Origin: Codonopsis lanceolata
Lineage: Eukaryota > Streptophyta > Magnoliopsida > Asterales > Campanulaceae
Direction: 5' to 3'
Assembly: GCA_013146195.2 (NCBI GenBank)
Contig: CM028378.1
Location: forward strand, 12,135,828 to 12,199,827
DNA: 64,000 nt
Shown: one piece after another, positions 22,701 through 33,695 of the stretch
Position numbering within the stretch: position 1 is the first letter of the stretch
Layout: each line of letters begins with the position of its first letter
Program-made: the position numbers and the translations under genes
Notes under the pieces: model-generated
Databases searched by the model: none
What the model was told of the DNA's origin: nothing
The model's input: only the letters and a program-made list of their open reading frames with translations

Positions 22701-25700
22701 ACGAAGGCCCTTAGTAAAGTGGCTTTCTTTGCTTGGGAGGCCTCTTCGGAAGCCATTCTAACGGGGGATAATCAGAGAGCCAGGAAGCGGATGTACGTCA
22801 AATGGTGCTTCATGTGCAAAAACGATGAGGAGACTGTGAATCATTTGCTACTTCATTGCCCTATTGCTTGGGACTTGGGAGTTATGGACTTTTATTCTTC
22901 TTTTGTTTAAGGTCTCTTGGGTTATGCCGCGATCAATTATGAAGCTATTCCATGGATGGTTGTTGTATAAGTGTAGGAGGAGATCTATGGTATGGGATAC
23001 AGCTCCTTTGGCAGTCTGTTGGAGTATATGGAAGGAGAGAAATCGCCGGGCTTTTGAGAATGTGGAGATTAGGGGTGGCAAAATGGGTGTTTTGGATCAA
23101 TGGATAATAGGCCATTATCCATGGTTATCCATGGATAATGGCCTATTATCCATTGATCCAAAACACCCATTTTTCCACCCCTAGTGGAGATGGATAAGGA
23201 GAGGCTAAAAGAGGATATGTTAAGATCCTTAAGGTTCTGGTGTACAGAGGAACCTACCAGGAACTCAGATTCTTTTTTCGATTATGTGAATCAACAAACT
23301 ATATTGAAACTTTTTTGTTTGCGTGTACTCCCTGTATACAAAGAACGTGTCACCTCGTTTGACGCTTTGTTAATATATTTATTTTACTTACAAAAAAAAA
23401 AATTTATACTTGAAATTAAATTTCAACAGATGTTCAAAAAACTAGTCTAGCCTAGTGGTAGCTATTGTTATTGATTTAGTAATGGTATATGTTCAAACCC
23501 TAACAACAACAAAGTTCTAAAATTATTTATATTATTAAAAAAAGTAAAAGTGGTGGTGGCGCGCGGCGGTGATGACCATTGGCGGCGGCCGGTGGTGGCC
23601 AGTAACAGGAAGAAGTGTCAGCAGCAAGCGGTGGTGACCGACGGTGGTGATGATGAGCGGTGACGGAAGAATGGTCGGTTATTGTGTAAAGTAGTGGGGG
23701 GGAAAGGTTGACATTTGATCCAAAATTTCAAATCTAAATCCTCAGCTTTGGTATATAATTGAATTTATGGAATTGAGGCATCTAAAATTGCAATTCAATT
23801 CCAATTCAAAAAATTTAGTTGGTTCTCAAATGATGGAATTCAAATTCTATACTCCAATTCCAATTCCAAGCCATGGAATTGGTGTAGACAAACATACCCT
23901 AATAGTAACCAAATAATCCAAAAATAATTAAACATTAAAACCAACAATTCAATACCATTCCAAAGTTCAAAACAACACAACAATAGTCAATAACCCAGCA
24001 CACCATAGGTCCATAACACAGGGAACAATAGTAAATATGACCAAATAATCTGAAAGTAATGATCACATTACAAGATTAAAATTAAAAACCAACAATTCAA
24101 TACTATTCTAAAGTTCAAAACACAACAATAAAATAAAATCTCCGGGCTAGGCATTAATCTTCATGTTGTTGTGCTGAGTTGAACTGTAACTTTGGGCTCT
24201 AATTCTAAATTCTTTTTTTTAAAGGTCCAAAACAACATCGTTTTGGGCCAAAGCTTTAAAAAAAAAACAGCGGGCTGGGCACCGATTTCCCATGTGGGCG
24301 ATTTTTTGGCCAATTTGCTTGATTTACGGCGTCTCGGTGGCACCTAGGCCGACTTTTAAAACACTAAGAAGAAGTGGACAAGAACCAGGATCTAACCTAA
24401 GAATGGGTCACATACTAGATTGACTGTGAAATGAAGGGCAAGAAACTAGATCACCATGAAGCTCTTTGCTTGTCAATGAGACCCAGTTGTGGTGCTTGAG
24501 CAGGGCTCCATCTACTAGTGTAACAGAGCTGCTCATTCAAACTTGACTGAATCAACTCTAATAAGACGCAACAAAATACCCTTTTGATCCACACAAAACT
24601 ATTTAGTTTCTATTAAAATGACATTTTAAATCTGCAGATGGTAAAGCAAACCATTCTATCCAGTTTTACTTTGTTTGAATCCCTTAATGCAACAAGTTAT
24701 GTACGCTAAAAACACAATAAGGCATATTTTATGATGTGGTGGTCACTACAAAATTTGCTTTTGATATTACATGCCACAAAATATTGTCCTGTTGCTTACC
24801 ATCACCATTGTGGAAGTTTTCCGTGTTTTCTGATTCTATATCAGATGCTGCTCGTTTCTTATTTGGCTTTCCTTTACCTGCAATCGCTTCTAATTCCACA
24901 TTGTCTAGACCTGTAAGGATTCATGAAGTCAAATTATCACATGGGAAGAAGCTTTGATATTTTTGAGAGAAATGTCAAATAAGCTTTCATGACACACACC
25001 CATCTCGTACCGATCAATACGCATCCTAACAGGTGTTAAAACTCCCTAGATTGCAATATGAGCTAAAAGAATGAATAATTAAAGCTTTCATGCACAAACG
25101 TACTACTCCCTCCATTCCAGGCCAAAAATCCACTATACTATTTTGGGATATTTCACTTTAAGAGTCTATTTTCTAAAATTATGCATACAATTTACATAAT
25201 ATTTCATCTTTACCCTCCACTTGTGTTGTAAGCACATTGATTGTGCTTAAATATTTTTGTAATTATGACTAACTCCAATGGCATTGATATGTCCCCTTAA
25301 TAATTTGACTTTTTAAATGGGGACTCTTTGGGTGGAACGAAGGGAGTATTAAATTACTTATGTCAAAAAACTTGACATAAGCACAACAGAGCCTGAAATG
25401 AAATCCCAATCTCACCAGGATAGGTGTGGTTGATAGGTAAGGAGGAGTGTACACCAGGAAACAAAAGAATAAGTTGGAGGGGGGGTGGATTGAACCTATG
25501 CTGGTGTTTGAGTAGAACTCAACTCAAAACTGCTTTCATTTACAAGCAAGAAATTGGGTGCGCACCTTTTCCTGTATGGACTCCAGTTTCTTGAACGCCA
25601 ATGGAAGTTTTTACTGTTTCATTACTGACAGCAACAACGATATCTTCCCCAGGGCTAGTAATATCCAATAAACTAAACTGGGGAAAATCTATAGAGCCAT

Positions 25701-28667
25701 ATGCCACAAGGGCGGTAACTTGGCCATCAGTTTCTAAAGAATGTAATCGCGCAGCAAATATGGAAGTGCGACTTTTCTTGGTTCTTCCACTACTGTGTGG
25801 GTCATTCTCAGCTTTCTTAGCTTTCACAGTGATCTTAGTTGGCTTTACATCGTCTTCAGAGGAGAACTTCACGTTCCAAATATAAGCAACCCCTGACTCT
25901 GAAATGGAAAGAACAATCAATCCCTCTTCTCCATTGCAATCATTCTTGCATTCGATTGCTAATGGAGGATGTCTCATCGAAAGAACCGGTCCAGTGCTTA
26001 CAGCTCCTGTAGAAGAATTACACTTCCACACATTAAGGGCCTTTTCACCAAGCCCTGATGTAATAATGGCTTGGGCATCGTCCGAGATACACACATGCTG
26101 CAAAGCACTCTGAGAAAGAATTGTTCAAAGATAATTAAAAAATGAAATAAACTTTGAACTAGAAAGAAGTCTGCAGACTATCATACGAATGTAAGTAGCA
26201 TACCAGATTAGAGGAGAACTTCAAAAGTTCTTTCCCATCTTCCAAACTTGTAATGCGTATATTAGAACTTGCGGCAGCTAATATTTTCTCATCTTCATAG
26301 CAAGAAAATGATGTGTCAATTGTCAAAAAAGCTCAAGATTGAGATATTTCACGGGAACAAGATGACAGATACTCACTACATGAACAAATTGATGAGGCAA
26401 GAGATTTCTTTGAAACATTAAGCTTTTTTACAAGTTCTCCGGTTTCTGTGTTTATTTCACATGCCATTCCATCAGTACCAATAGTCAATAGTTTACGCCC
26501 TTTATTTGCAAATGAAAGAGCAGCAATTCCGCTGCAAACATGAAAATAAAGAAATAAAAGAGGAACAGCAAAGTTAAGTTACTAGTTACAACTGCTTCAA
26601 AAAGTTACCAGTGACATGAATGCTTCTATCTACACAAGAAATTGAACTATGAAACTGTCCTTTGAGCATAAAATTACAAGAACTATGATTTTCATAAAAC
26701 ATAGCAGAACTTATATCCAGAAATAGTAAATGCAATCCTCTTCCAATGAGCATAAGAAAAAACAATATCACATCCTATTAACATAAATGGAAAAATAAAT
26801 AAAAAATCACGGCACCAAAAGCAAGTCATTTACAAATCTCAGTTACATATTGAGAAAAGCATTTGCATGGGCACCCATGATCTTTGAGAAGAGGATTGTT
26901 AAGAGTAGGTACCAACTATTAACATCAAGTACCATTGTACGAATGACATATTACGCAAAACCTCAATCTGTAAAAGTCAATAAGTTTCTTTTTACTTTAT
27001 GGGAAAAAAATATCGCAGTTTCCTTAATCTATCTTCTAATCGCTCGAATGTACTCAACAAATGGGTACCATTTATGTCAATCACCAATCAGATTGCTTCT
27101 AACATGGGAGACTTGGGGCTAAACAGAAGGATGGCAGATTACCAATTAACCACCCTCACTTATGTTCTGGCATCCCGACTAACCACAAATCATCAGTCAT
27201 CGTTGCGCACAACATCAACTTGACCAATATTTTTCATTTTCATTAGACTCCAACATCAGAAATATCTAAGAAAAACTTACTAGCATACCTAGGATGATGT
27301 CCAGTAAATTTCCACTTCGTCACACCATTGAAAGCATTAATAGACAGAACGTCGCCACCATCTGTGCCAAGAGCCACCAAGCAAGTAGCTTGTCCTTTTC
27401 TCCGCTGAAAATTTGGGAAAGAGGATAAAAGAATCATGAATCACATGCCCAACTACTATCACAATCAAATTCTTATAGAATTCTCCAACTGAAAGAAGTG
27501 CATTTCTGTTGTGTAGGAGATTACCTTCTTTCCAACAAAGCTGCATGTCATACAAGAAAATCTGACACTGGAATCTTCTTCTGCCTGCTTCCATTCTGCC
27601 AATGGACTACCATCACTTGTGTTCCAGATCTTCAAACACGCAATTAACAATTATTGTACATTGGGAAGATAGCATAAAAGGAGTCAGGCACTATGATGTC
27701 TACTTTTCTTAGTACATTTCTTGAATAATGAAATTGCACTCAGTATAATAATCAAGTCCCCTGGAAGTCTGGAACGGTGAAACCTATAGTCTAAAGACAG
27801 CAAAATTTAAAGCTAAAGGTACCATTTTTCGATAGATGATTCATGCGCAAGGTAAGCCATGGCATGGGACCATAAAAGAAAAAGTTTTTTCGGGAAAGAA
27901 TCAACAAATATTATAAATATATTGTCCACAAAAAATGCCATACTCCCTCCGATCCACTCAAAGAGTCGTGCTTTACTTTTTCAGTTGTTCCACTCAAAGG
28001 GTCCCATTTCAAGAATTAACCTTGCGATTCCCAGGTTATTCCATTTCCAACTTTAACCCCCTCACATATGAAATCAAACAAACAACAAATAGTTTTGCCA
28101 TTATGGTTACTTGTAAATTGTAACGGTAGCTATGCACCTCTAAACAAACTAGTTTCTCAACACTCTTTGAGTGCTAAAAAGGAGTAAATTAAAGCCAATG
28201 TTTGAACTTTCCTTCAAATAAGGCTAGATAATACCATCAAAAAACCCGAAAAGAAAAAAAAAAGGATTATTCAAATTGGTAGCAACTAAAAACTTAGAAC
28301 AAAAAAAAAAACAATCGAAACATATGTTCTCTTACAAATTCAAGAAACACCAGTAGCATTACACAACATTCGCGATATAATATTATCCTCAATAGACGAG
28401 CACTTAAGATTATACCATTGGACAAAGCGAAAAAATGGAGGTTAACCAGTGTACAGAAAGTACTACTTTTTTCCCAGATTTCCCCAACACAAATCGATTA
28501 ACTTGTACACGTTAATCCTATCAGTTACCAGTCAAGAACAACATAATCACGTAAATGAATCCAGAGAGAGGGGTTACTTTGACGACTCCATTAGGTCGCA
28601 AAATGGCGAGGAATTCACCGTCCGCAGTGAAAGACGTAATGAGCGCTTCGAGATTCTCCCCCTCCAT
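16721..28667 (-). CDS. UTP5: WDR43/UTP5-like U3 snoRNP (small-subunit processome) protein, 12 exons
   Basis: Minus-strand exons are 28578-28667, 27525-27629, 27289-27404, 26377-26531, 26204-26292, 25566-26109, 24800-24910, 18228-18460, 18024-18106, 17603-17714, 16980-17054 and 16721-16903. All junctions are GT-AG and in phase, giving 631 residues. Residues about 1-370 form an N-terminal WD40 domain (VKIWNTSDGSPLAEW, ALGTDGGDVLSINAFNG, IGTDGMACEINTETG, SDDAQAIITSGLGEKALNVW). A basic linker (KGKPNKKRAASD) follows. The C-terminal Utp12 domain has TMGEKLATLNI, VLLKQALHADDQALLLDCLN and RGAVLVCALPWLRRLLLQHA. An acidic tail ends in GLSES. The family acts in the nucleolus in the t-UTP/UtpA subcomplex, coupling Pol I transcription to pre-18S rRNA processing. 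Intron 7 is 6.3 kb because of nested transposons (18461-24799). The start is the first ATG of the exon encoding MEGENLEALITSF. The exon 8 acceptor (AAG before AACCTATGG) was chosen by frame. The gene looks intact. Confidence 0.9.
18620..18883. mobile_element. Stowaway-like MITE in intron 7 of the UTP5-like gene
   Basis: About 264 bp between TA dinucleotides. It begins CCTCGGTCCCAC (after CACTA) and ends GGACGGAGGGAG before TA. It belongs to the CTCCCTCCGTCC MITE type and has no gene. Confidence 0.6.
19400..23398 (+). mobile_element. degenerate L1-type LINE, antisense to its host gene
   Basis: Domains in order, broken by many stops and shifts, are as follows. An open frame at 19541-20017 ends near the poly-basic GPPGRGRRTNNLV. 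An AP-endonuclease follows (ILSWNMWGLN at about 20032, WCIIGDFNVIRF, LVDLPLVGSSFTWF, RVISDHAPLML). The reverse transcriptase has DFRPISLVGGVYKIIAKVLS, QHAFVGERQILDAVL, GLWQGDPLSPFLF and the catalytic LFADDTLVF at about 21603. Then come LSKGGRLTLIKSTLASLPTY and the zf-RVT region (FPWKAIWKTKALSKVAFFAW and the Cys/His motif CMCKNDEETVNHLLLHC). The 3' end is TTACTTAC plus A(11) at about 23390-23400. The region between the RT LDIE segment and GEPSGFFSSSRGL is shortened, so it cannot be active. The 5' end is not fixed and no TSD was identified. A 114-bp foldback is inserted at 23070. Confidence 0.9.
23070..23183. mobile_element. 114-bp hAT-like foldback element, copy 2
   Basis: The same structure and length as 14874-14987 (TAGGGGTGGCAAAATG ... 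CACCCCTA), here with a nearly perfect hairpin through ATCCATGGAT. The 8-bp TSD GTGGAGAT (23062-23069, 23184-23191) is perfect. It is inserted in the 3' part of the LINE, so it is the youngest layer of the nest. Confidence 0.9.
23446..23545 (+). mobile_element. possible tRNA-derived SINE head
   Basis: TAGCCTAGTGGTAG at 23448-23461 matches a Pol III A box. ATGTTCAAACCC at 23489-23500 matches a B box at tRNA-like spacing. An AT-rich A-run tail follows at about 23530-23545. It lies just downstream of the LINE poly-A. No TSD was found, and it could instead be part of the split MITE. Confidence 0.4.
25106..25346. mobile_element. Stowaway-like MITE in intron 6 of the UTP5-like gene
   Basis: It begins CTCCCTCCATTCCAGGCC after TA and ends GGGTGGAACGAAGGGAG before TA (about 241 bp). 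The internal words (GGGATATTTCACTTTAAGAG) relate it to 2592-2764. Confidence 0.7.
27943..28184. mobile_element. Stowaway-like MITE in intron 1 of the UTP5-like gene
   Basis: The left end is CTCCCTCCGATCCACTCAAAG with a preceding TA. The right end ACTCTTTGAGTGCTAAAAAGG then AGTA is the decayed inverted partner. No coding content. Confidence 0.55.
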
Positions 28668-28918
28668 CACTAAACGAACGTCGGTGGCTAAAAAAAGCTG
28701 CTGGAAACGGGGGTTCTTGACGACGAGCCTGATGATTTGGGTTTTAGTGCTTAAACCTCGAAACCCGACCCGACTACTGTATTGGCCCGTTGACCGGCTT
28801 TGAGGTGGGCGGTAATATCATTTGCCTTATATTTTTATGGCCTTTGAACAGTCAATTTAGAAACGGACAAAAATATCCTCAGAATTTATGGTCGATCATC
28901 AATCATCAAGCAACTCAA
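28668..28918. other. 5' region of the UTP5-like gene
   Basis: GC-richer sequence immediately upstream of the UTP5-like ATG on the minus strand, likely its 5' UTR and core promoter. A GGCCCG word near 28785 and AAACCC at about 28750-28760 recall site II and telo-box elements of ribosome-biogenesis genes, but neither is an exact match. Confidence 0.3.
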
Positions 28919-29155
28919 CCTTACTCAACCATTGGCCCTTTGAAATATCTTAAATGACGTATATAATACAGTCGATCAATCCGGTCGAACAACTCGACCT
29001 TACTCGACCATTGACCCTTTGAAATATCTTAAATGGCGTGTATAATACGATCGATCAATACGGTCGATTAACTTGACCTTACTTGACCATTGACCCTTTG
29101 ATCGACCACCTTAAATTGTTGGTGGTTCCCGCCTATCTGCATTTATTACCTTCAA
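28919..29155. repeat. 79-bp tandem repeat, about 2.3 copies plus decayed tail
   Basis: The word CCTTACTYRACCATTGRCCC starts at 28919, 28998 and 29077, an exact 79-bp period. Units contain GAAATATCTTAAATGRCGTR and CGATCAATMCGGTCGA. The third unit diverges after CCCTTTGATCGACC. No gene. Confidence 0.8.
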
Positions 29156-29493
29156 ACAAGAAGTCGATTAACTCGACGTTGATAGCAGACGAACTCGACC
29201 TCTTAATCACGTTGATCGAATTGGTATTTTTAAAGACAAACTCAACCCTAAGTTTCTCATCATCAAGATAAGCTTACATTACATCATTATAATTTTATTT
29301 TGATGTAGGGTTTAAGGTTATTTTCATCATTCTTAGTTGACCAACTCAATTTTTGATCAACTATGATGAAAATTAGTCATAATCATGTATACTTTGACTA
29401 TTATAATCTCGCTTTTTATTAATTTGACTCAACTAACAGTCAATTTAATATAGGAGTGATGAATATTGTTTAAAAAAACAATGGAATAATAAT

Positions 29494-29580
29494 GTTCGGT
29501 CCAGACCACCGAACATTCTTAGTAATGTTCGGGGAAGGTAACCGAACATTCCTGAGAATTTTCGGTGGTCTGGACCAAAC
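29494..29580. repeat. cluster of three 21-bp GTTCGG-N9-CCGAAC palindromes, 33-bp spacing
   Basis: Copies start at 29494, 29527 and 29560 (the third has TTTCGG...CCAAAC). The spacing is exactly 33 bp. The same motif and spacing recur at 44241-44327, 45235-45320 and 53315-53468. There is no gene nearby; 29156-30400 is otherwise AT-rich spacer. Confidence 0.85.
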
Positions 29581-29599
29581 ATTACTCAATTTTTGTGTT

Positions 29600-30740
29600 T
29601 GTGTTGTAATCTATATGTATATAAAGACAGATGCATCTATAAAAGGAAATATCCCACTAAAACTTTCTTTCCAAAAATAGAATGTTATCTATTTATTAAT
29701 ATAGGTACAACTGTGCATGCTATTTGAAAAAAATTAAATGTATCATTACACTTCACACTAATCCATATAAAATGACATTTTACATTCTTTGATACTTGTG
29801 TTAATCATGCTTGTGAGCATCATTCAAATTTCAAAAGTCATATTGTACATGGGAAATATATATTGTATTCCTTTTCCCAATATATATGGTTTAGTTTTTG
29901 CATTTTACTTCAAAAAAAATTCTTCATTCGTTGTTAAAATACATTGACTTGGTGTTTACCCAGATCTTTAAAAAAATAAATTAAATCGATCTAGAAAGTT
30001 ATGATCTATATTTATAATTTTATTTTCTTAAAAATAAAGTTATGTTCTTCTCATAGATTACACATCTAAAAATTTCGGATCTACATCTGTGCTTTAAGTA
30101 AGCAGATCTGAAAAATTAGAAGATGTAAAAATAAATTAACAAAATCGAAATAAATTTTCAATATATAATTTAGGAAAATTCCAACTCTAAAATTGACAAG
30201 ATCAAATTATCTAGATCTATAAAAAAAAATTGAAACGGAACTAATTAAAATGTTAAGTCCTACATTTTTAGATCTATTTTCTTTGAATTCGTGTCAACTC
30301 CGGTAATTGATATCCATCAACAGGAGAAGGAGGGGTATTTTAGGAAGAAGAAAAAAGACTTATGCGGTTGGATAAAAAATAGTGCACCAGAGAGGTTATA
30401 ATTTTCAAATAAAGAACTGGCCCGCAATTATTCATTTTATTACTAATGGGCTACTAAAAGTATCATTTTTTTTCAAAAGTATGACTTTCAAACAAAGACT
30501 TTTTACCCGGAACGGAGGGAGCATGTAATTAACATAGTATTTAATGACATTTTTTTAGGCCAACTGTACATATTATTACCTTTTTCTATTAGATGATATT
30601 TAATCAGCAAATATATACTTCTTTCGACCCAAAATTATTGTTCAGCGTTCCCTTTGTGTCCATCTAAAAATTATTGAAATGAAATCTCCATACGTTTTTA
30701 AATTATCGTCATCATTTCTTTTGTGACGGATGTAGTATTG
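29600..30740. other. AT-rich spacer with MITE remnants
   Basis: No gene. 30440-30520 is a right half of a Stowaway copy (ACTTTCAAACAAAGACTTTT then GGAACGGAGGGAG). 30618-30737 is a second Stowaway-like remnant (ACTTCTTTCGACCC ... TTTGTGACGGATGTAGTA). Confidence 0.4.
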
Positions 30741-30894
30741 TTAAAGTTTGAATTATTTGATTCATGTCAAAATCATAGTATGACTAAATGATCATTTTTG
30801 GTATTTTTTTTTTTCAATTGAATAATCATATATAAAATTATGTTGTAGAAAATGATTCATTTTCAAATTATATAATGACTAATCTTATTGTTAT

Positions 30895-31002
30895 ATATTT
30901 TTAGTTAAGCAGTGTCCCCTAATTTATTCTTTTAGTTTTGTATGTATAATTTAGTTGAAAAACATATATGTCGTGCGTTTTACGCACGGGTACAAACACT
31001 AG
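30895..31002 (+). mobile_element. Helitron 3' terminus
   Basis: The hairpin CGTGCGTtttACGCACG (30972-30988) is followed by GGTACAAACACTAG (CTAG at 30999-31002) and a T. The about 100 bp before it (CCCTAATTTATTCTTTTAGT, GTATAATTT) match the 3' end at 50412-50527, so both belong to one family. The 5' end was not found. Confidence 0.65.
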
Positions 31003-31080
31003 TTAATATTTAATGTTTTATGTTTCTAATACAGACTCAATTTTAGTTAGTGGTTGTTTGTTTGTGTTTTAATTAATCTT

Positions 31081-32553
31081 GGCAAAACACACAACCGGGC
31101 CACCCAACTTTGGACCTTCCTGCAAATCAGCCACCGAAACTTTGGTTCATCTATTTTGGCCACCCTACTTTCATTCTGTTGCAAGCGAGCCCATTTTTTA
31201 ACAGACGTTAGACCAAGACGTTAAGTTTAAGTCAAAATTCCTATTTTACCCCTGTTAATATAATAGAACTTTGATTGTTCATCTTCATCTTTATCAAGAA
31301 AATAATCTCATAACCCAGAAAAAATAAATTCATCTTCATCTTCATCTTCTCCCCAGATCTGTTCATCTTTATCAAGAAAATAATCTCATAACCCAGAAAA
31401 AATAAATTCAAAATTGGATGGCATATAGATCTAACGTCCAAACAAAAACATATATATTTTTTTTGAATAGTCAATAGACCTTAACAGGAGAAGAAGAAAT
31501 AAATTGCAGACATTTGTTCATATAAAAGACCACATTCTCAAACAAAAAACACTGATTAGGCAAACAAACATCCAATGCCATATCGAGTGTTTGGAAACAC
31601 AAGAAACAAACAATCTAAAGAGAAAACTCTGCATCACTTCATCCATCTCCTTGGTATGGCCAGGAAACAAACAATCTGTAACCCGATGATTCGAAAATGC
31701 AATTGCTACAAACACCATTGCAGATCTGGAACCCGATGATCCGAAAATGCAATCGATGTCGGCCAAACAACGTTGACCATGGATCTAGTAAGAAATCTAA
31801 AGAGATTATTACCTGGGTTTAAAGATCCAATGATAGATCTGGAATTTTTTTGAGATTTTAAATCCGGCAAGCCCAGCGGAATTTTCCATGGATGAAGGCG
31901 AGTAGATGCTCCCTCGAGTTGGGTTGTCAGAAGGCGGGGTGGGCACGGCAATTACACTATCGTGGCTAGTGAGACTGTGTGATTTCACGGTTGAAGAAAA
32001 AGGGTGAGATAGAGGATGAAATGAAAGAGATCGACAATGACGATGAAGATGGCATGGGCGCTGCTTCATCTGGACGCTGCTAGGATTGGTCGGATCTGAA
32101 GGAGATCAGAGAAGGATGACGGCGGCTTTGCTAGAGCTTGTTGCTGGGCCGACGGCTGGAGAAGATTCGGCCAGAACTGAGGGAGGAGATGAGTGGCCGA
32201 ACTGAGCGTGAGAGAGAGAATGAAAGGTTTGGTGATGGTGGGTTTGGGGAGTGGGTTAGCCGATGAAAGAGGTCTTCAATGACGATGAAAGAGATCGACA
32301 ATGACGATGAAGATGATTGGAATGTTTTAGGCAGATCTTCAAGATTTTCTGGAATGTTAGGGAAGCCTTTTGACATTTTAACATTGTTTTTCCTATTTTA
32401 CCCCTAAACTTAACGTCTTGGTCTAACGTCCGTTAAAAAATGGGCTCGCTTGCAACAAAATGAAAGTAGGGTGGCCAAAATAGATGAACCAAAGTTTCGG
32501 TGGCCGAATTGCAGGAAGGTCCAAAGTTGGGTGGCCCGGTTGTGTGTTTTGCC
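31081..32553. mobile_element. Pack-MULE-like element D with perfect 9-bp TSD
   Basis: The ends are GGCAAAACACACAACC and GGTTGTGTGTTTTGCC. The TIRs of about 155 bp are nearly perfect (31081-31235 and 32400-32553). The TSD is ATTAATCTT (31072-31080, 32554-32562), exact. It has the same TIR family as elements A and B, and its high TIR identity suggests the youngest insertion. There is no transposase. The interior (31260-32390) is GC-richer and holds internal duplications (a 56-bp unit near 31276 and 31358; GAAAGAGATCGACAATGACG near 32020 and 32288), but I cannot name a source gene. Confidence 0.9.
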
Positions 32554-32591
32554 ATTAATCTTTATTGTTTTATGTTTCTAATACAAGCAAA

Positions 32592-33266
32592 ATGACATTG
32601 TATTTGACTAAAAAAGATGAATGGTACAATTCAAAGATCAGTTGTAGGGAAGATTTGAATGTAGTTGATGATGTCTATTCAAAACTTGACGATGTACACA
32701 AAGAATTGCTTAGGAATTCTTCATTTGGAAAATTGTGTAGCATCAATAAGAATATGAAGATGAGCAATGTGTAGAACCATGTACTGGCAATGTTGTTGAT
32801 CGAGACACCCACCGGCAGAAAGGATGGGCTGTGGTTTCATTTAGGTGGGAAAAACGTAAGATTTTCGTTATCCGACTACACCCTAATCACCGGCTAATCT
32901 GCTAGTTCGGAATAAGACTGTTGGGGACGAATTCCCACTATGAAGAGATTGGTCAATGAATATATAATGATACGGAGCGCTGTGAAGCAATCTGATTTGA
33001 AAAAAGCATTTGAAAATGCAGTTAATGAGGTTGATAAATATAAATTGGGCTTAGCCCTTATATATGAGTGTCTATTGAGAGCTAAGGAATGGAAGACTTC
33101 AATTGACTTTAGTGTTTTGAATATTGTGGATCACTTGGAGTTGTTTAAGATATATCCATGGGAGACAAGATCATATCCTTACCTTATCAATTCGATTAAG
33201 AATATTGCTGAGAAAAAAACTCATACAACCACGAATGTATGCTATGGTTTATGTTCTGCATTACAG
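32592..33266 (+). pseudogene. DUF1985 (plant Ulp1-associated) pseudogene
   Basis: The frame from 32592 gives SKLDDVHKELLRNSSFGKLC, a stop at about 32773, then VLAMLLIETPTGRKDGLWFH and GGKNVRFSLSDYTLITG followed by a stop. It continues with MKRLVNEYIMIRSAVKQSDL and LALIYECLLRAKEW to a splice-like CAG|GTAAAT at 33266. The R-x-SSFG...LWFxLGGxxVRFSLxxYxLITG signature is that of DUF1985. This plant-specific domain is usually found with Ulp1-like cysteine proteases and often carried by MULEs (Kaonashi type). Several stops are present and no Ulp1 domain follows. Element D is inserted 39 bp upstream of the ATG. Confidence 0.7.
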
Positions 33267-33344
33267 GTAAATAATTGTAATTTGAAATATTCTAAAATTT
33301 ATATTGATTAGCTAATTATTTGATATTTATAATATGTAACTTAT

Positions 33345-33610
33345 TTGTAGGTTTGGGCACTGTGAGTGCCTCGGTTTTTTTGACGTTTTGTCTTCCCTTA
33401 AAAAAAAGACAAAATCAAAATGTTCTAAGGCGCGTGGAATACGCTCGGCCTCATTGTGGACTCAAAATGTTAAAACAGAGTCGCCATCTTTATTTTAAGG
33501 AAAAACAAAGAAAAACCAAATGTAACTAGATTTGTAAAGGATTCGGAGGCTAAGTTACGAGGTGAGAAGGGGTTAGGCATCCAACTGGTCCTTTCGGTCT
33601 CAAAATAGTT
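33345..33610. repeat. probable LTR-retrotransposon fragment
   Basis: ACAGAGTCGCCATCTTTATT, CAAAGAAAAACCAAATGTAACTAG and the GAGGTGAGAAGGGGTTAGGCA run resemble a block common in plant LTR elements. No LTR ends, primer site or coding region were seen. Confidence 0.35.
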
Positions 33611-33695
33611 TTTTTTGGCTAAAATATGCTTTTTTATATTTATTTAATAGATGAAATAAAGTATTTAAACATATATATCTGCATCTATATTATTA

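Larger units (their letters stand above)
19247..23899. mobile_element. PIF/Harbinger-like MITE, split by a LINE
   Basis: The left end GGGTCGTTTGGAT and right end (reverse complement) GGGTATGTTTGTC are flanked on both sides by TAA (19244-19246, 23900-23902), the 3-bp target of PIF/Harbinger elements. The arms are full of AATTCCAATTC-type words. The LINE occupies most of the interior, so the MITE itself is only roughly 0.6 kb. It lies in intron 7 of the UTP5-like gene. Confidence 0.55.
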
